Positions 8,663 to 17,592 are shown, counted from the stretch's first letter. The stretch is DNA of 64,000 nt from Chersky-840 sp963764205 (GCA_963764205.1 CAVXRN010000002.1:1364001-1428000), one strand, 5' to 3'. Notes: generated from the letters alone by a model not told the origin. Numbers and translations are program-made.

Positions 8663-8962
8663 TCAGTAGGCGCGGATGTCGTCGGCGGCGAAGGCGCGCG
8701 GCAGGATGAAGTTGTCGGCCAGTCGTCGCACGAGATAGCCGTCCGCGATGATCGCGGCCACCTGGAATCCCCGGCTCCACTTCTGGAGATGGATGTTGCG
8801 GATCTCGATACGGGCGCCGATGGCAACGGAGGCGTCGACGACGGTTTCGACCACGGTTTCGACCATGGTTTCGACGACCGTGTGACCGGTCCCACGACTC
8901 TTCACCATGCCCAGTGCTTCGACACCGGAACGCTGCGCCTTGACTGCCAACCACGTTGTCAC
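8663..8962 (-). CDS. Small orphan protein, paralogue of the 63.6-kb gene
   Basis: 99 residues, no function known to me. The C-terminal half (residues about 50-99) resembles the protein at 63564-63803. Shared pattern: Gly-x-x-[IV]-[ED]-[IV]-Arg-Asn, Trp-Ser-x-Gly-Phe-[QE]-Val-Ala, a GlyTyr-x-Val-Arg-Arg-Leu core, then Asp-Asn-x-[IV]-Leu-Pro and Asp-Ile-Arg. This conservation is why I accept the minus-strand frame. The N-terminal half has a Val-Glu-Thr-[MV] motif repeated four times, from a 12-bp DNA repeat. Start GTG 8962 is tentative. The core may be a small SH3-like fold; that is a guess. Confidence 0.65.
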   Translation of the reverse strand: MTTWLAVKAQRSGVEALGMVKSRGTGHTVVETMVETVVETVVDASVAIGARIEIRNIHLQKWSRGFQVAAIIADGYLVRRLADNFILPRAFAADDIRAY

Positions 8963-9041
8963 CGCGGAGAGTGCTCGTCGACGGCGTCCCGGTCACGCAG
9001 GCGGGTACACACAGGCGGGTAACGCCGGCAAGTAGAGGTGG

Positions 9042-10622
9042 TCAGGTCGGCTGGTAGACGCCGAACTCCTCGCGCAGGACGTCGGACACCTCGCCCAACG
9101 TCGCCATGCGGTGCAACGCCTCGCGCATGGGCACGAGAAGGTTCTGGCTGCCCCGGGCCGCGGCGGCCACGTCGGCCAGCGCGGCGTCGACCGCGGGTTG
9201 GTCGCGCTCGGCCCGCACGCGTCGGGTCCGCTCGATCTGCGCCCGCTGTTGAGCCGGGTCGATCGGGAACACGTCGGTCGACTCGGGCGCCTCGTCGGTG
9301 AACCGGTTCACGCCCACCACGATCTTCTCGCCGTCGTCGACCGCCTTGGCGAACTCGTACGCCGCCATCTCGATCTCGCCCTGCATGAACCGGGCCTCGA
9401 TGGCCTCGACCGCCCCGCCCATGGCGTCGATGCGCTCGAGGTACTCCCACGCCGCTTTCTCGACCTCGTCGGTGAGGTTCTCGACGAAGTACGACCCCGC
9501 CAGAGGGTCCACCGTGTCGGGCACACCCGACTCGTACCCGATCACCTGCTGTGTGCGCAGCGCGATCTTCGCCGCGTTGGTGGTGGGGAGCCCGAGTGCC
9601 TCGTCGAACCCGTTGGTGTGCAGGCTCTGTGTCCCGCCGAGCACTGCCGCCAGGGCCTGGAGCGTGACGCGCACGATGTTGTTCTCGGGCTGCTGGGCAG
9701 TGAGGGTCGACCCGCCGGTCTGGGTGTGGAACCGCAGCAGCGTGGAGCGTTCGTCGGTGGCACCGAAGCGCTCGGTCATGATCTTGGCCCACATCCGTCG
9801 GGCGGCGCGGTACTTGGCCACCTCCTCGAACAGGTTGTTGTGCGCGTTCCAGAAGAACGACAACCGGGGCGCGAAGGCGTCCACGTCGAGCCCCGCCGCC
9901 AGCGCCGCCTCGACGTACGCGATGCCGTCGGCGAGCGTGAAGGCGATCTCCTGCACCGCGGTCGAGCCCGCCTCGCGGATGTGGTATCCCGAGATCGAGA
10001 TGCTGTTCCAGTTGGGCAGGCGCTGCGCGCAGTAGGCGAAGGTGTCGGTGATGAGCCGCATCGACGACCGGGGCGGGTAGATGTAGGTCCCCCGGGCCAC
10101 GTACTCCTTCAAGATGTCGTTCTGGATGGTCCCGCCCAGCGCCTCGGGCGCCACGCCCTGCTCGTCGGCCACCAATTCGTATAGCAGCAGCAGGATCGCG
10201 GCGGTGGCGTTGATCGTCATCGACGTTGTCACCTTGTCGAGCGGCAACCCCGCCAGCAGCAACCGCATGTCGGCCAACGAGTCGATGGCCACCCCGACCT
10301 TGCCCACCTCGCCCTCGGCCCGGGCGTGGTCGGAGTCGAGCCCCATCTGCGTGGGCAGGTCGAAGGCACACGACAGGCCCGTCTGGCCCGCGCCCAAGAG
10401 GAACTTGAACCGCTCGTTGGTGTCCTCGGCCGTCCCGAACCCGGCGTACTGCCGCATGGTCCACAGCCGGCCCCGGTACATGCTGGGGTAGATCCCGCGC
10501 GTGTAGGGCGTCTGGCCCGGCTCGCCCAGCTGCTGTGCCGGGTCCCACCCCTCGAGGTCGTCGGGCCCGTACACGGGACGGACCTCGATGCCCGAATCGG
10601 TCCGTCGCACCTCGTCGCCCAC
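9042..10622 (-). CDS. Acyl-CoA mutase large subunit (methylmalonyl/isobutyryl-CoA mutase family)
   Basis: 526-residue catalytic (substrate-binding) subunit of a coenzyme-B12 radical mutase. Conserved stretches: YTRGIYPSMYRGRLWTMRQ, AFDLPTQMGLDSDH, ISISGYHIREAG and LRFHTQTGG. It rearranges the carbon skeleton of a short acyl-CoA such as methylmalonyl-CoA to succinyl-CoA. The B12-binding domain (DxHxxG) is absent: this length is the two-component form and needs a small subunit encoded elsewhere. I cannot decide between methylmalonyl-CoA, isobutyryl-CoA and related substrates. A cobalamin adenosyltransferase lies at 20 kb. Start GTG 10622 has TAACCT 7 bases upstream. Confidence 0.92.
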   Translation of the reverse strand: MGDEVRRTDSGIEVRPVYGPDDLEGWDPAQQLGEPGQTPYTRGIYPSMYRGRLWTMRQYAGFGTAEDTNERFKFLLGAGQTGLSCAFDLPTQMGLDSDHARAEGEVGKVGVAIDSLADMRLLLAGLPLDKVTTSMTINATAAILLLLYELVADEQGVAPEALGGTIQNDILKEYVARGTYIYPPRSSMRLITDTFAYCAQRLPNWNSISISGYHIREAGSTAVQEIAFTLADGIAYVEAALAAGLDVDAFAPRLSFFWNAHNNLFEEVAKYRAARRMWAKIMTERFGATDERSTLLRFHTQTGGSTLTAQQPENNIVRVTLQALAAVLGGTQSLHTNGFDEALGLPTTNAAKIALRTQQVIGYESGVPDTVDPLAGSYFVENLTDEVEKAAWEYLERIDAMGGAVEAIEARFMQGEIEMAAYEFAKAVDDGEKIVVGVNRFTDEAPESTDVFPIDPAQQRAQIERTRRVRAERDQPAVDAALADVAAAARGSQNLLVPMREALHRMATLGEVSDVLREEFGVYQPT

Positions 10623-10629
10623 GTGCCCC

Positions 10630-10635
10630 AGGTTA
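10630..10635 (-). promoter_or_regulatory. Leaderless -10 box of the acyl-CoA mutase gene
   Basis: TAACCT on the minus strand, 7 bases before GTG 10622. Confidence 0.5.
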
Positions 10636-10709
10636 CGGACTGCGGGGCGCCAACGCCCAGTCTGCGATCCGGTCCGGGGCGCGGTCTCGGGCCCGGTCTC
10701 GAGCCGGCG

Positions 10710-11927
10710 TCAGGCTCCCGAGGGGGCCACGGCGTGGGGCCGGCACAGGTCGTCGTACTCGGCGATCACGATCGGTGCGGCATTCTCCCCGCACGCCGGA
10801 CACTGCGGGTCGCGCCGCACCTTGAACGTCCGGAAGGACTCCTCCAGGGCGTCGTAGGCGAGGAGCCGCCCCACGAGCGGGTCGCCGATCCCGAGCAGCA
10901 TCTTGATGGCCTCGACGGCCTGGATCGAGCCGATGATGCCCGGCAGCACGCCGAGCACACCCGCCTCGGCGCACGACGGGGCGAGCTCGGCCGGCGGCGG
11001 CTCGGGGATCATGCACCGGTAGCACGGCCCGTTGTACGGGTCGAACACCGTCGCCTGGCCCTCGAACCGGAAGATCGAGCCGTGGACCACGGGGATCCGC
11101 TTCAGCAACGACGCGTCGTTGACCAGGTAGCGCGTGGGGAAGTTGTCGGTCCCGTCCACGATGAGGTCGTAGCCGTCGATGATGTCGAGGATGTTGTCCG
11201 CGCCCAGCCGCACGTCGTAGGTCACGACGTCCACGTCGGGGTTGAGCGCCGTCAGCGTCTTCTTGGCGGAGTCGACCTTGCGCTCGCCGATCCGGTCCAT
11301 CGAATGGAGGATCTGGCGCTGCAGGTTCGACGCGTCGACGACGTCCATGTCGATGATCCCGATCGTCCCGACCCCGGCCGCGGCGAGGTAGAGCGCGGCG
11401 GGTGAGCCGAGCCCACCCGCACCGAGGAGCAGCACGCGCGAGTCGAGCAGCTTGAGCTGTCCCTCCTCGCCCACCTCGTTCACGAGCAGATGGCGTTGAT
11501 AGCGGTTGCGCTGTTCGGGCGTCAGCGTGCGCGGCGTCTTCCACGGCCGACCCTCGTCCTTCCAGCGGTTGAACCCGCCCACGAGTGACACCACGTCGGT
11601 GTAGCCGAGCTCGGTCAGTGTCTTGGCCGCGAAGGCGGACCGCACTCCGGCCGCGCAGTACACGACGACGGGAACCGACTTGTCGGGGATCCGGCCCTCG
11701 ACCGAGAATTCGAGCTGCCCGCGCGGAAGGTGCACCGCGCCGGGGATCGCGCCCTGCTCGTACTCGTCGGGCTCGCGCACGTCGAGCCATACGACCCCGT
11801 CGTCGTCGAGGCGCGGCTGGACCTCGTCGGCCTGGGCCTCGCGGATGGCCGACTTGGCCTCGCTCAGCAACTCTCGTGCAGTGGCCACGACATCACGACC
11901 TTCCGGTTCCTTGGGCTCACCTGACAA
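10710..11927 (-). CDS. N-terminal rhodanese fused to MoeB/ThiF-type adenylyltransferase
   Basis: 405 residues. Residues about 25-115 are a rhodanese domain with WLDVREPDEYEQG and the persulfide-forming cysteine in VVYCAAGVRS. The rest is an E1-like ThiF/MoeB domain: GAGGLGSPAALYLAAAGVG for ATP, the arginine in NLQRQIL, DGTDNFPTRYLVN, and two zinc CxxC pairs (YRCMIPE region and CPAC). It would adenylate the C-terminal Gly-Gly of a ubiquitin-like sulfur carrier and help load sulfur for molybdopterin, thiamine or Cys synthesis. The domain order is the reverse of MoeZ/MOCS3, where rhodanese is C-terminal. The frame starts at TTG 11927; an in-frame GTG at residue 14 is an alternative. Confidence 0.9.
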   Translation of the reverse strand: MSGEPKEPEGRDVVATARELLSEAKSAIREAQADEVQPRLDDDGVVWLDVREPDEYEQGAIPGAVHLPRGQLEFSVEGRIPDKSVPVVVYCAAGVRSAFAAKTLTELGYTDVVSLVGGFNRWKDEGRPWKTPRTLTPEQRNRYQRHLLVNEVGEEGQLKLLDSRVLLLGAGGLGSPAALYLAAAGVGTIGIIDMDVVDASNLQRQILHSMDRIGERKVDSAKKTLTALNPDVDVVTYDVRLGADNILDIIDGYDLIVDGTDNFPTRYLVNDASLLKRIPVVHGSIFRFEGQATVFDPYNGPCYRCMIPEPPPAELAPSCAEAGVLGVLPGIIGSIQAVEAIKMLLGIGDPLVGRLLAYDALEESFRTFKVRRDPQCPACGENAAPIVIAEYDDLCRPHAVAPSGA

Positions 11928-12005
11928 CGCACCTGTGGTGCCGTCGCCTACTCGTAAACCCTACCAGCGGGGTCAACATTCCCGGTGGGTCGGTGGGTCG
12001 GTGGC

Positions 12006-12011
12006 TAGCTT
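12006..12011 (+). promoter_or_regulatory. Leaderless -10 box of nitroreductase gene
   Basis: TAGCTT, 8 bases before ATG 12020. Confidence 0.45.
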
Positions 12012-12019
12012 TCGGGTCC

Positions 12020-12682
12020 ATGGAGCTGTCGGAGGCGATGCGCGGGCGGAGGATGGTCCGCAGCTTCTCGGGCGCACCGGTCGCCGCCCCGGTGCTCGAC
12101 CGGGTACTCGACCTCGCGTGCCGCGCCCCGTCGGCCGGCAACACCGGGGGGTGGGACGCCGTGGTCCTCGTCGGGCCCGACCAGACCGCCCCGTTCTGGG
12201 CGGCCACGACGACAGAGGAGTGGCGCGCCCAGGCCCGACGCTGGCCCGGGCTGTCGCGCGCCCCGGTCGTGATCGCCCTGTTCGTCGACCCCGACGCCTA
12301 CCGCGCCCGCTACGCCGAGCCCGACAAGATCTCGAGCGGCCTCGGCGGGCGCGAGGACGATGCACCGGGGGCGGCATCGGGGGCGGCATCGGGGGCGGAA
12401 TCCGGGGCGGACGGGGCGTGGCCCGTGCCGTACTGGTTCGTCGACGGCGGCTTCGCCGTCATGGTCACGTTGCTGGCCGCCTCCGACGCCGGTCTCGGCG
12501 CGTGCTTCCTCGGGAACTTTCGGGGCGAGTCGGCCCTCCGGGTCGCGCTCGGCGTCCCTGACCGTCGCCGCTACCTCGGCGCCGTCCTCATGGGCGAGCC
12601 CGGTGGGGACGACCCGCCGTCTTCTTCACTCGGGCGCGGACGGCGCCGACCCTCCGAGGTGGTGCACCGGGGACGGTGGTGA
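12020..12682 (+). CDS. Nitroreductase family protein
   Basis: 220-residue FMN-dependent oxidoreductase-like protein. The N-terminal MRGRRMVRSFSGAPV and RAPSAGNTGGW are the usual FMN-contacting segments, and a Gly-rich GLGACFLGNFRG follows. An Ala-Ser-Gly-x repeat (residues about 114-130) interrupts the fold at a loop, from a short DNA repeat near 12363-12410. Substrate unknown. The start is set by ATG 12020 with an upstream TAGCTT box. The last about 95 bases overlap the opposing membrane-protein gene; the C-terminus after MGEPGG looks unlike the family and may be read-through. Confidence 0.8.
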   Translation: MELSEAMRGRRMVRSFSGAPVAAPVLDRVLDLACRAPSAGNTGGWDAVVLVGPDQTAPFWAATTTEEWRAQARRWPGLSRAPVVIALFVDPDAYRARYAEPDKISSGLGGREDDAPGAASGAASGAESGADGAWPVPYWFVDGGFAVMVTLLAASDAGLGACFLGNFRGESALRVALGVPDRRRYLGAVLMGEPGGDDPPSSSLGRGRRRPSEVVHRGRW

Positions 12683-13277
12683 CCCGCACCACCTCACCCC
12701 GCCACCGGGGGCCGAGGCGACCGGCGACGAGCACGCTCTCGATGAAGGCGAGCACCGCGATGTACAACGGGAACGTCACCACGTAGACGGAGAAGTGCTG
12801 CACCGTGAGCAGCGTGATCACGGCGTTGATGCACGACGCGACGTACACGCTGGCGCTCTCGGACTCCGGGTGTCGCCACGACTTCACCACCGTGGGCAGG
12901 CCCGCCAGGGCGTCGGCCAGGACCGCGGCCCCCAGAGCGACCAGGCCCTGGCGCGTCACGAGCCAACCGATCGTGCCGGCGATCGACAGGGCTCCGCACG
13001 TGTAGTCGAGTCGACCGAGCTTCCACACCGAATTCGGGTTGACGAACGACGCCGCGAACACCAACAGAGGCCCGAACCCCACCGTGAACGTCAACAGGGC
13101 CTGCAGCCCCACGCCGTTGTCGATCTCGACGGCGAACGCCAGTAGCGGGGCGACGGCCCACAACAACCACGTCACGCGGTTGGGTTGGGTCTTCCCGCGG
13201 ATCGTGTCCACGGCGTAGGACACCGCCCCGGCGATGCCGATGGCAGCGCCGAGGAACACGAAATGGACGTTGATCAC
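12588..13277 (-). CDS. Multi-pass membrane protein of unknown function
   Basis: 229 residues with about six or seven hydrophobic helices from residue 5 to 195 (FVFLGAAIGIAGAVSYAVD, then WLLWAVAPLLAFAVEI, LLTFTVGFGPLLVFAASFV and others) and a basic, Arg-rich tail. I do not recognise the family; the short-helix pattern and the NxVTWLLW segment recall small transporter-like or PQ-loop-like proteins, without a diagnostic motif. The basic tail is encoded opposite the end of the nitroreductase gene (overlap 12588-12682), so it may be an extension past a lost stop. Start GTG 13277. Confidence 0.75.
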   Translation of the reverse strand: MINVHFVFLGAAIGIAGAVSYAVDTIRGKTQPNRVTWLLWAVAPLLAFAVEIDNGVGLQALLTFTVGFGPLLVFAASFVNPNSVWKLGRLDYTCGALSIAGTIGWLVTRQGLVALGAAVLADALAGLPTVVKSWRHPESESASVYVASCINAVITLLTVQHFSVYVVTFPLYIAVLAFIESVLVAGRLGPRWRGEVVRVTTVPGAPPRRVGAVRARVKKTAGRPHRARP

Positions 13278-13283
13278 GGCCCA

Positions 13284-15032
13284 TCACTCTGCCCCACCGG
13301 GGCCGCGGACCGGGCCGGGTGTCCCGCCTTCAGGTACCCAGGGTCCCCGGCGCCCACAGCGACTCGGCCGGAGCCGGCGCGGGAACCGGTGCCGGATCCG
13401 GTTCCGGTGCGGGAGGCGGTTCCACAGCAGCAGGCGGTTCCGGCGGCGGTTGTGACTGGGGGGGACAACGCGCGCGCTGGGCTCGGCCAGATCGTCTGGG
13501 ACGCCGGTCAACGGTGTCATGACGGCGACGTCGTCCGGTTCGTCGGTGACGGGGTGCACCGGGTCATCTCCGAAGAGGAACGGGCCCTGCGCGTACGTAC
13601 ACCCGAGCGCGCGCAGCGCCATGGCCTGTGCCTCGGACTCCACACCCTGGGCCACCACGACGAGCCCGAGGGCGCGGCCGAGCTCGATGAGGCCGCGCAC
13701 CAGGGCCGCGGCCTCCCGACTCAACGTGTCGGCTCGTGCGTCGGCGTCCGCATCGGTTGCGGGCGCAGCGTCGACGTCCGCGTCGGTGTCGAGCTCGTCC
13801 ACCGTGACGGCGTCCTCGTCCAGCGCGGCCACGAGGTCGGGCGCGAGCTTGAGGCTGCTGATGGGCAAACGCTGCAGCAACGCGAGATTGGTCTGACCGG
13901 ACCCGAAGTCGTCCAATGCGACGACGACACCGCTCATTTGCAGGACCCGAAGGTTGGCCTCGGTGGACGGCGCCGCAGCCGCCGACGGCTCGCGGATGTC
14001 GAGGCCGAGAACCGACGGTGCGACGTCGTGCTTCTCGGTGAGCTCGATCACGATGTCGACGAGCGCGGGATCGGCGACGAGCGACGGCGCCACCTTCACC
14101 CACACCCGGAAATCCTCGGGCACGGTCGAATCGGTGTGCCGGACCTTCAGGTCCGCCAGCGCCTGGTCGAGCACCCAGCGGCCCACCGGCACCGCCAGCC
14201 CGGCCTCGTCGACGAGGTCGAGCGGCGCCTGGGACTGCTCGACGTCGGTCCCGGGCTGGCTCCACCCCAAGATCGCCGATTCGGCGATCGCCTCGCCCGT
14301 GGCCAGGTCGACGATGTCCTCGTACTCGAGGACGAGGCCATCGTCCTCGAGTGCGGTGCGCAGGTCTTGGCGGCCCTGCGAGCGGACCACGACGTGCTCG
14401 CGCATGGAGTGGTCGAACAGTTTCCACGACCCGCCGCCCTCGTCCTTGGCGCGCCGCATGGCGAGCGACGCGTCGCCCAAGAGCGACTCGAGCGTGGCCG
14501 GACCGCTCGAGGTGTCGGCCGGTGACGTCACGACCACGCCGATGCTGGCCGAGAGTTGGAGCTCGACGTTCTCCACTGTGGCGGGTCGGCTCAGGTCTTC
14601 GAGGATCCGTGCCGCGAGTTGACAGGCGAGGCCGGCCGACGCCACGTACGGGCACACCATGACGAACTCGTCGCCGGCGAACCGCGCCACGGTGTCGGAC
14701 CTGCGGCGAGCGTCTGACAGGCGACCGGCCGCCTCGTGCAGGAGCTCGTCGCCGACGTTGTGACCGTACAGCTCGTTGACGTCGCCGAAGCCGTCGAGGC
14801 CGACGACCAGCAGCGCCAACGTGGCTCGATCCTCGCGACACCTCGCCATCGCCTCGTCGAATCGCTGATCGAGCGCGGCGCGGTCGGGCAGACCGGTGAG
14901 CTGATCCTGCTGGGAGCGTTCGTCCTCGTCCACCGGGGCCCGGAGGATGGCGCCGAGCCCCTTGCCCAGGCCGCGTCGACGAGCGGTCACGGGCCGCTTC
15001 GGCTCGTCCTGCCCCCCCGTGACGTCGTCCAT
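13284..15032 (-). CDS. GGDEF protein with degenerate EAL domain
   Basis: Cyclic-di-GMP signalling protein. From the ATG at 15032: short basic N-terminus, GGDEF domain (LTGLPDRAALDQRF, then the active loop as AGDEF), then an EAL domain (about residues 200-470). AGDEF still fits the catalytic D-E-F, so synthase activity is possible. The EAL part looks dead: the signature is SAI instead of EAL, the usual N-x-S is K-x-A, and K-x-D reads KLAP; DDFG and ELTE remain. An Asp/Ala-rich insert follows the KLAP segment. The C-terminus breaks at a G7 tract (13458-13464, plus strand); one extra base gives a Pro/Glu/Ala-rich tail ending in APGTLGT. Confidence 0.85.
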   Translation of the reverse strand: MDDVTGGQDEPKRPVTARRRGLGKGLGAILRAPVDEDERSQQDQLTGLPDRAALDQRFDEAMARCREDRATLALLVVGLDGFGDVNELYGHNVGDELLHEAAGRLSDARRRSDTVARFAGDEFVMVCPYVASAGLACQLAARILEDLSRPATVENVELQLSASIGVVVTSPADTSSGPATLESLLGDASLAMRRAKDEGGGSWKLFDHSMREHVVVRSQGRQDLRTALEDDGLVLEYEDIVDLATGEAIAESAILGWSQPGTDVEQSQAPLDLVDEAGLAVPVGRWVLDQALADLKVRHTDSTVPEDFRVWVKVAPSLVADPALVDIVIELTEKHDVAPSVLGLDIREPSAAAAPSTEANLRVLQMSGVVVALDDFGSGQTNLALLQRLPISSLKLAPDLVAALDEDAVTVDELDTDADVDAAPATDADADARADTLSREAAALVRGLIELGRALGLVVVAQGVESEAQAMALRALGCTYAQGPFLFGDDPVHPVTDEPDDVAVMTPLTGVPDDLAEPSARVVPPSHNRRRNRLLLWNRLPHRNRIRHRFPRRLRPSRCGRRGPWVPEGGTPGPVRGPGGAE

Positions 15033-15531
15033 CACCTCAGTACTCCGATCCCTGCGAGATCGCGCCGACCCCGCTCCACCCACAGGTCGGTCGCCACCTC
15101 GCCGACCCGGGGCGTGGCGCACGTTCGACGTGCTGCCTCTCCCGCAGGTTGACCTTGCAGAAACACTGCGCGTGCCATGCCCATCACTGACGTAGGCACA
15201 CCTCTGCCGATCCTAGGCGTGGTCCCAGGCTTAGTAGGACGCACCGCGGCGTCATCTCGACGTGCCCGGGCCTCGCTCGGCGTGCCCTCGAACACCCCGA
15301 TTCGTCGATGACGACAGGCCCGTCTCGCATGGTCTCGCGACCGCCTCGCACGGGCCTCGCGACCGCCTCGCGTGGTTCTCGCCCACCACGTCGCGCCCGT
15401 TCCACGACGGTTCCGCACCGGCGTCACGACTGCTTCGTTCCTGGTCACAGGTGCCATGAACGAGCCGACGACCAGGCCTCACGCTCGGTGAGGTCGTAAA
15501 GAGCCTCCAGCACCGTGCCGAGAACCCCAGT
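15033..15531. other. Long intergenic region between divergent genes
   Basis: About 500 bases between the start of the GGDEF gene and the secreted CAP-like gene. I find no convincing coding frame. It holds the imperfect repeat at 15333-15376, several ctcgc runs and TAGGAT (minus strand, near 15210), a possible -10 for the GGDEF gene. Promoters of both flanking genes must lie here. Confidence 0.5.
15333..15376. repeat. Two imperfect 22-bp direct repeats
   Basis: Units tctcgcgaccgcctcgcacg.. and cctcgcgaccgcctcgcgtg.. lie head to tail; a shorter related piece precedes them near 15322. Confidence 0.7.
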
Positions 15532-16564
15532 GTGTCGAGCCTCAAGACGCGGTTACGCGTCCTGCTCCGCCGCATGCCCGTCGCGGGCACGTCCGCCCTG
15601 GTCGCAGCCGTCACCTTGACGGCCACGGCCCTGGTGCTCCTGACGGCGCTCGAGCCCGCGCCCGCCCGCGCCTCGGCCCCGTCCACCACAGAGTCGGTCC
15701 AGACGGCTCCGGCCGGATTGCTCCATCCCCAGGCGGTGGCCCCGCCCACCACGGTCGCGCCGGTGACCACGACGACGCCACCACCGCCGCCACCACCGCC
15801 CACCACGGTGATCGCCCCCCCGACCACCCATCCGCCGATCGCCCACCCTGCCCCACCTCGGCCGCCGGCTCCGGTGGTCCCGGTGGGGACGCATCCCATC
15901 CTTCCTCCCGCCGACCCGCCCGCCAACATCATCGAGTCGCCGAGCTTCGACTCGACGTGCCGGCAGGACGGGGCCGAGTCCGGGCCGTGCGTCGCCGCCA
16001 CGACCCAGGCGACCAACGCAGCACGTGCGCACGAGGGGTTGGGTGCCTTGGTACTGCCCTCGGACTACGCCGCGCTGCCGGCCGCGCAACAGCTCTTCGT
16101 CATCACCGACATCGAACGGGTGGACCGCGGCCTGCCCCCGGTGGTCGGCATGGTCGCGCAACTCGACACCGACGCCCAGAACGCGGCAGCGGCGAGCACC
16201 GATCCCACACCCTCACCACCACCGCCGGGGACCGCGGTGACGACGTGGGCGTCGAACTGGGCGGAGGCCGCCGGCCCGCTGGGCTCCAACTACGACTGGA
16301 TGTACGACGACGGACCTGGCTCGGGCGACATCGACTGCACCGCCGCGAACCCGCAAGCGTGCTGGGGGCACCGCAACAACGACCTCGGGTTCGGCGCGTC
16401 GCAGATCGCGGCGTCGCACGGCACCCTCGTCATGGGGGCGGCCGAGGCCACGGTGCCGTCCGTCAGCCCCTGGACCAGTGACGCCACGCTGCTCGCGCTC
16501 AGTCACCGGCAACCCCACGTACACCTACACGTGGGCCCAGGCCCAAGCGGCGGGAGCGCGATAG
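15532..16564 (+). CDS. Secreted Pro/Thr-rich CAP (SCP)-like protein, frameshifted near the end
   Basis: An N-terminal signal peptide (hydrophobic run at residues about 19-42 after arginines, cleavage near PARA) is followed by a Pro/Thr linker (VTTTTPPPPPPPPTTV) and a globular part with Cys in STCRQDG and SGPC. Further on are DYAALPAAQQLFVITDIER, DWMYDDGPGSGD and CWGHRNN; the Trp-Gly-His-Arg segment and overall spacing suggest a CAP-type fold, less securely than motif-based calls. Near 16500 the frame slips: the other frame continues VTGNPTYTYTWAQAQAAGAR and stops at 16562-16564. Without the slip it would be about 343 residues. Likely cell-wall linked; function unknown. Confidence 0.75.
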
Positions 16565-16719
16565 CCCGACGGCGCGAGCGCCGATGGTCGGCGGGCAAGG
16601 TTGCCGGCCGGCAGCCGGCGAGGTCGGCGGCGAGACGCGGACGCGATGGTGGCGCTGTCCCCGTCGCCGACGCCCACCGGGCGCCCGTCGACTCCACGCA
16701 CACCCGAGCCGGAGCAGCG

Positions 16720-17445
16720 ATGTCCACCATTCCTGGCCCTGTTGCAGTTCCCGTCCCAGACCCAGTCCACGTCCACGTCCACGTCCCCGTCCCCGCCCCC
16801 GTCCCGGTCTTGCGGCCCGTCCTCGAAACCGCCCCGACGCGGGAGGTCGAGAGCATCCGCATCGTCGGGTGGCCCGACCCGGTGATCGACCGGCTCGGGT
16901 ACGACCCCCGGTCGCTCTACGTCGAGACGTTCTGGTTGGGCATCCTGGGCCCGACCTGCACCTGGTTGCTGCGGCGTTTCGCCGCGGGGTTCGACGACGA
17001 GCCCTCGGGCTTCGACCTCGACGTCGCCGACACGGCCCGATCCCTCGGCCTCGGCGACCGCGCCGGTCGCCAGTCGCCCTTCCGCCGGGCCCTGGCCCGC
17101 TGCGTGTCGTTCCAGATGGCGCGGCGCGAGGGACCGACCACCCTGGCCGTGCGGCACCGGATCCCGCCCATGCCGCGCCGGCATCTCGATCGTCTCCCTG
17201 CCTCGCTCCGGCAACGGCATGCGCAGTGGTCGGCCCCGGTCCGGTCCTCGGCCGTCCTCGAAGAAGCGCGCCGCCACGCCCGACGCCTGGCCCTCGCCCT
17301 GCTGGCCTCGGGGAACGAGCGGCCCGACGTGGAGGTCCAACTCGTGCGCTGGCGCGTCCATCCCGCCCTCGCCCACGAAGCGGCCCAGTGGGCCTGGGCC
17401 TACCGCGCCCACGAGGCCACGCGGCGCGCCACGCACTCCCCGTAG
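16720..17445 (+). CDS. Conserved-looking hypothetical protein with VPVP/VHVH N-terminus
   Basis: 241 residues. Start at ATG 16720, which has GGAG five bases upstream; the same frame is open further upstream only because the previous gene slips into it. Residues about 8-30 are an alternating Val-Pro/Val-His tract, from a hexamer-like DNA repeat at 16740-16805. The rest looks like a folded domain with WPDPVIDRLGYDPRS, FWLGILGPTCTWLLRR and a basic helical C-terminus. I do not recognise a family. The soluble domain with one amphipathic segment (FWLGILGPTCTWLL) suggests a cytoplasmic protein. Confidence 0.7.
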   Translation: MSTIPGPVAVPVPDPVHVHVHVPVPAPVPVLRPVLETAPTREVESIRIVGWPDPVIDRLGYDPRSLYVETFWLGILGPTCTWLLRRFAAGFDDEPSGFDLDVADTARSLGLGDRAGRQSPFRRALARCVSFQMARREGPTTLAVRHRIPPMPRRHLDRLPASLRQRHAQWSAPVRSSAVLEEARRHARRLALALLASGNERPDVEVQLVRWRVHPALAHEAAQWAWAYRAHEATRRATHSP

Positions 17446-17580
17446 CATGGCGGCATGCTTCGGTGGTCAGAAGCCGCCAGAGGGGCCGGGGGTCGACCCG
17501 GCCGTGGTGCACCACGGCGAATCCGGCTGCGCTTCATCGGCACGACGCAAGCCCGAAACAACCCGTTCATCTGGCACCCA

Positions 17581-17586
17581 TAGTCT
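17581..17586 (+). promoter_or_regulatory. Leaderless -10 box of ACT-domain gene
   Basis: TAGTCT, 6 bases before GTG 17593. It abuts the alternative GTG at 17587, which argues for the later start. Confidence 0.5.
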
Positions 17587-17592
17587 GTGACA

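Noticed and set aside
15032..15179. Small frame upstream of the GGDEF start (about 48 codons)
   Set aside because: No conserved features and it ends at the GGDEF start; probably leader sequence.
17455..17583. 42-codon frame between two plus-strand genes
   Set aside because: No ribosome site, Arg/Gly-rich random-looking product, and it ends inside the promoter of the ACT gene.
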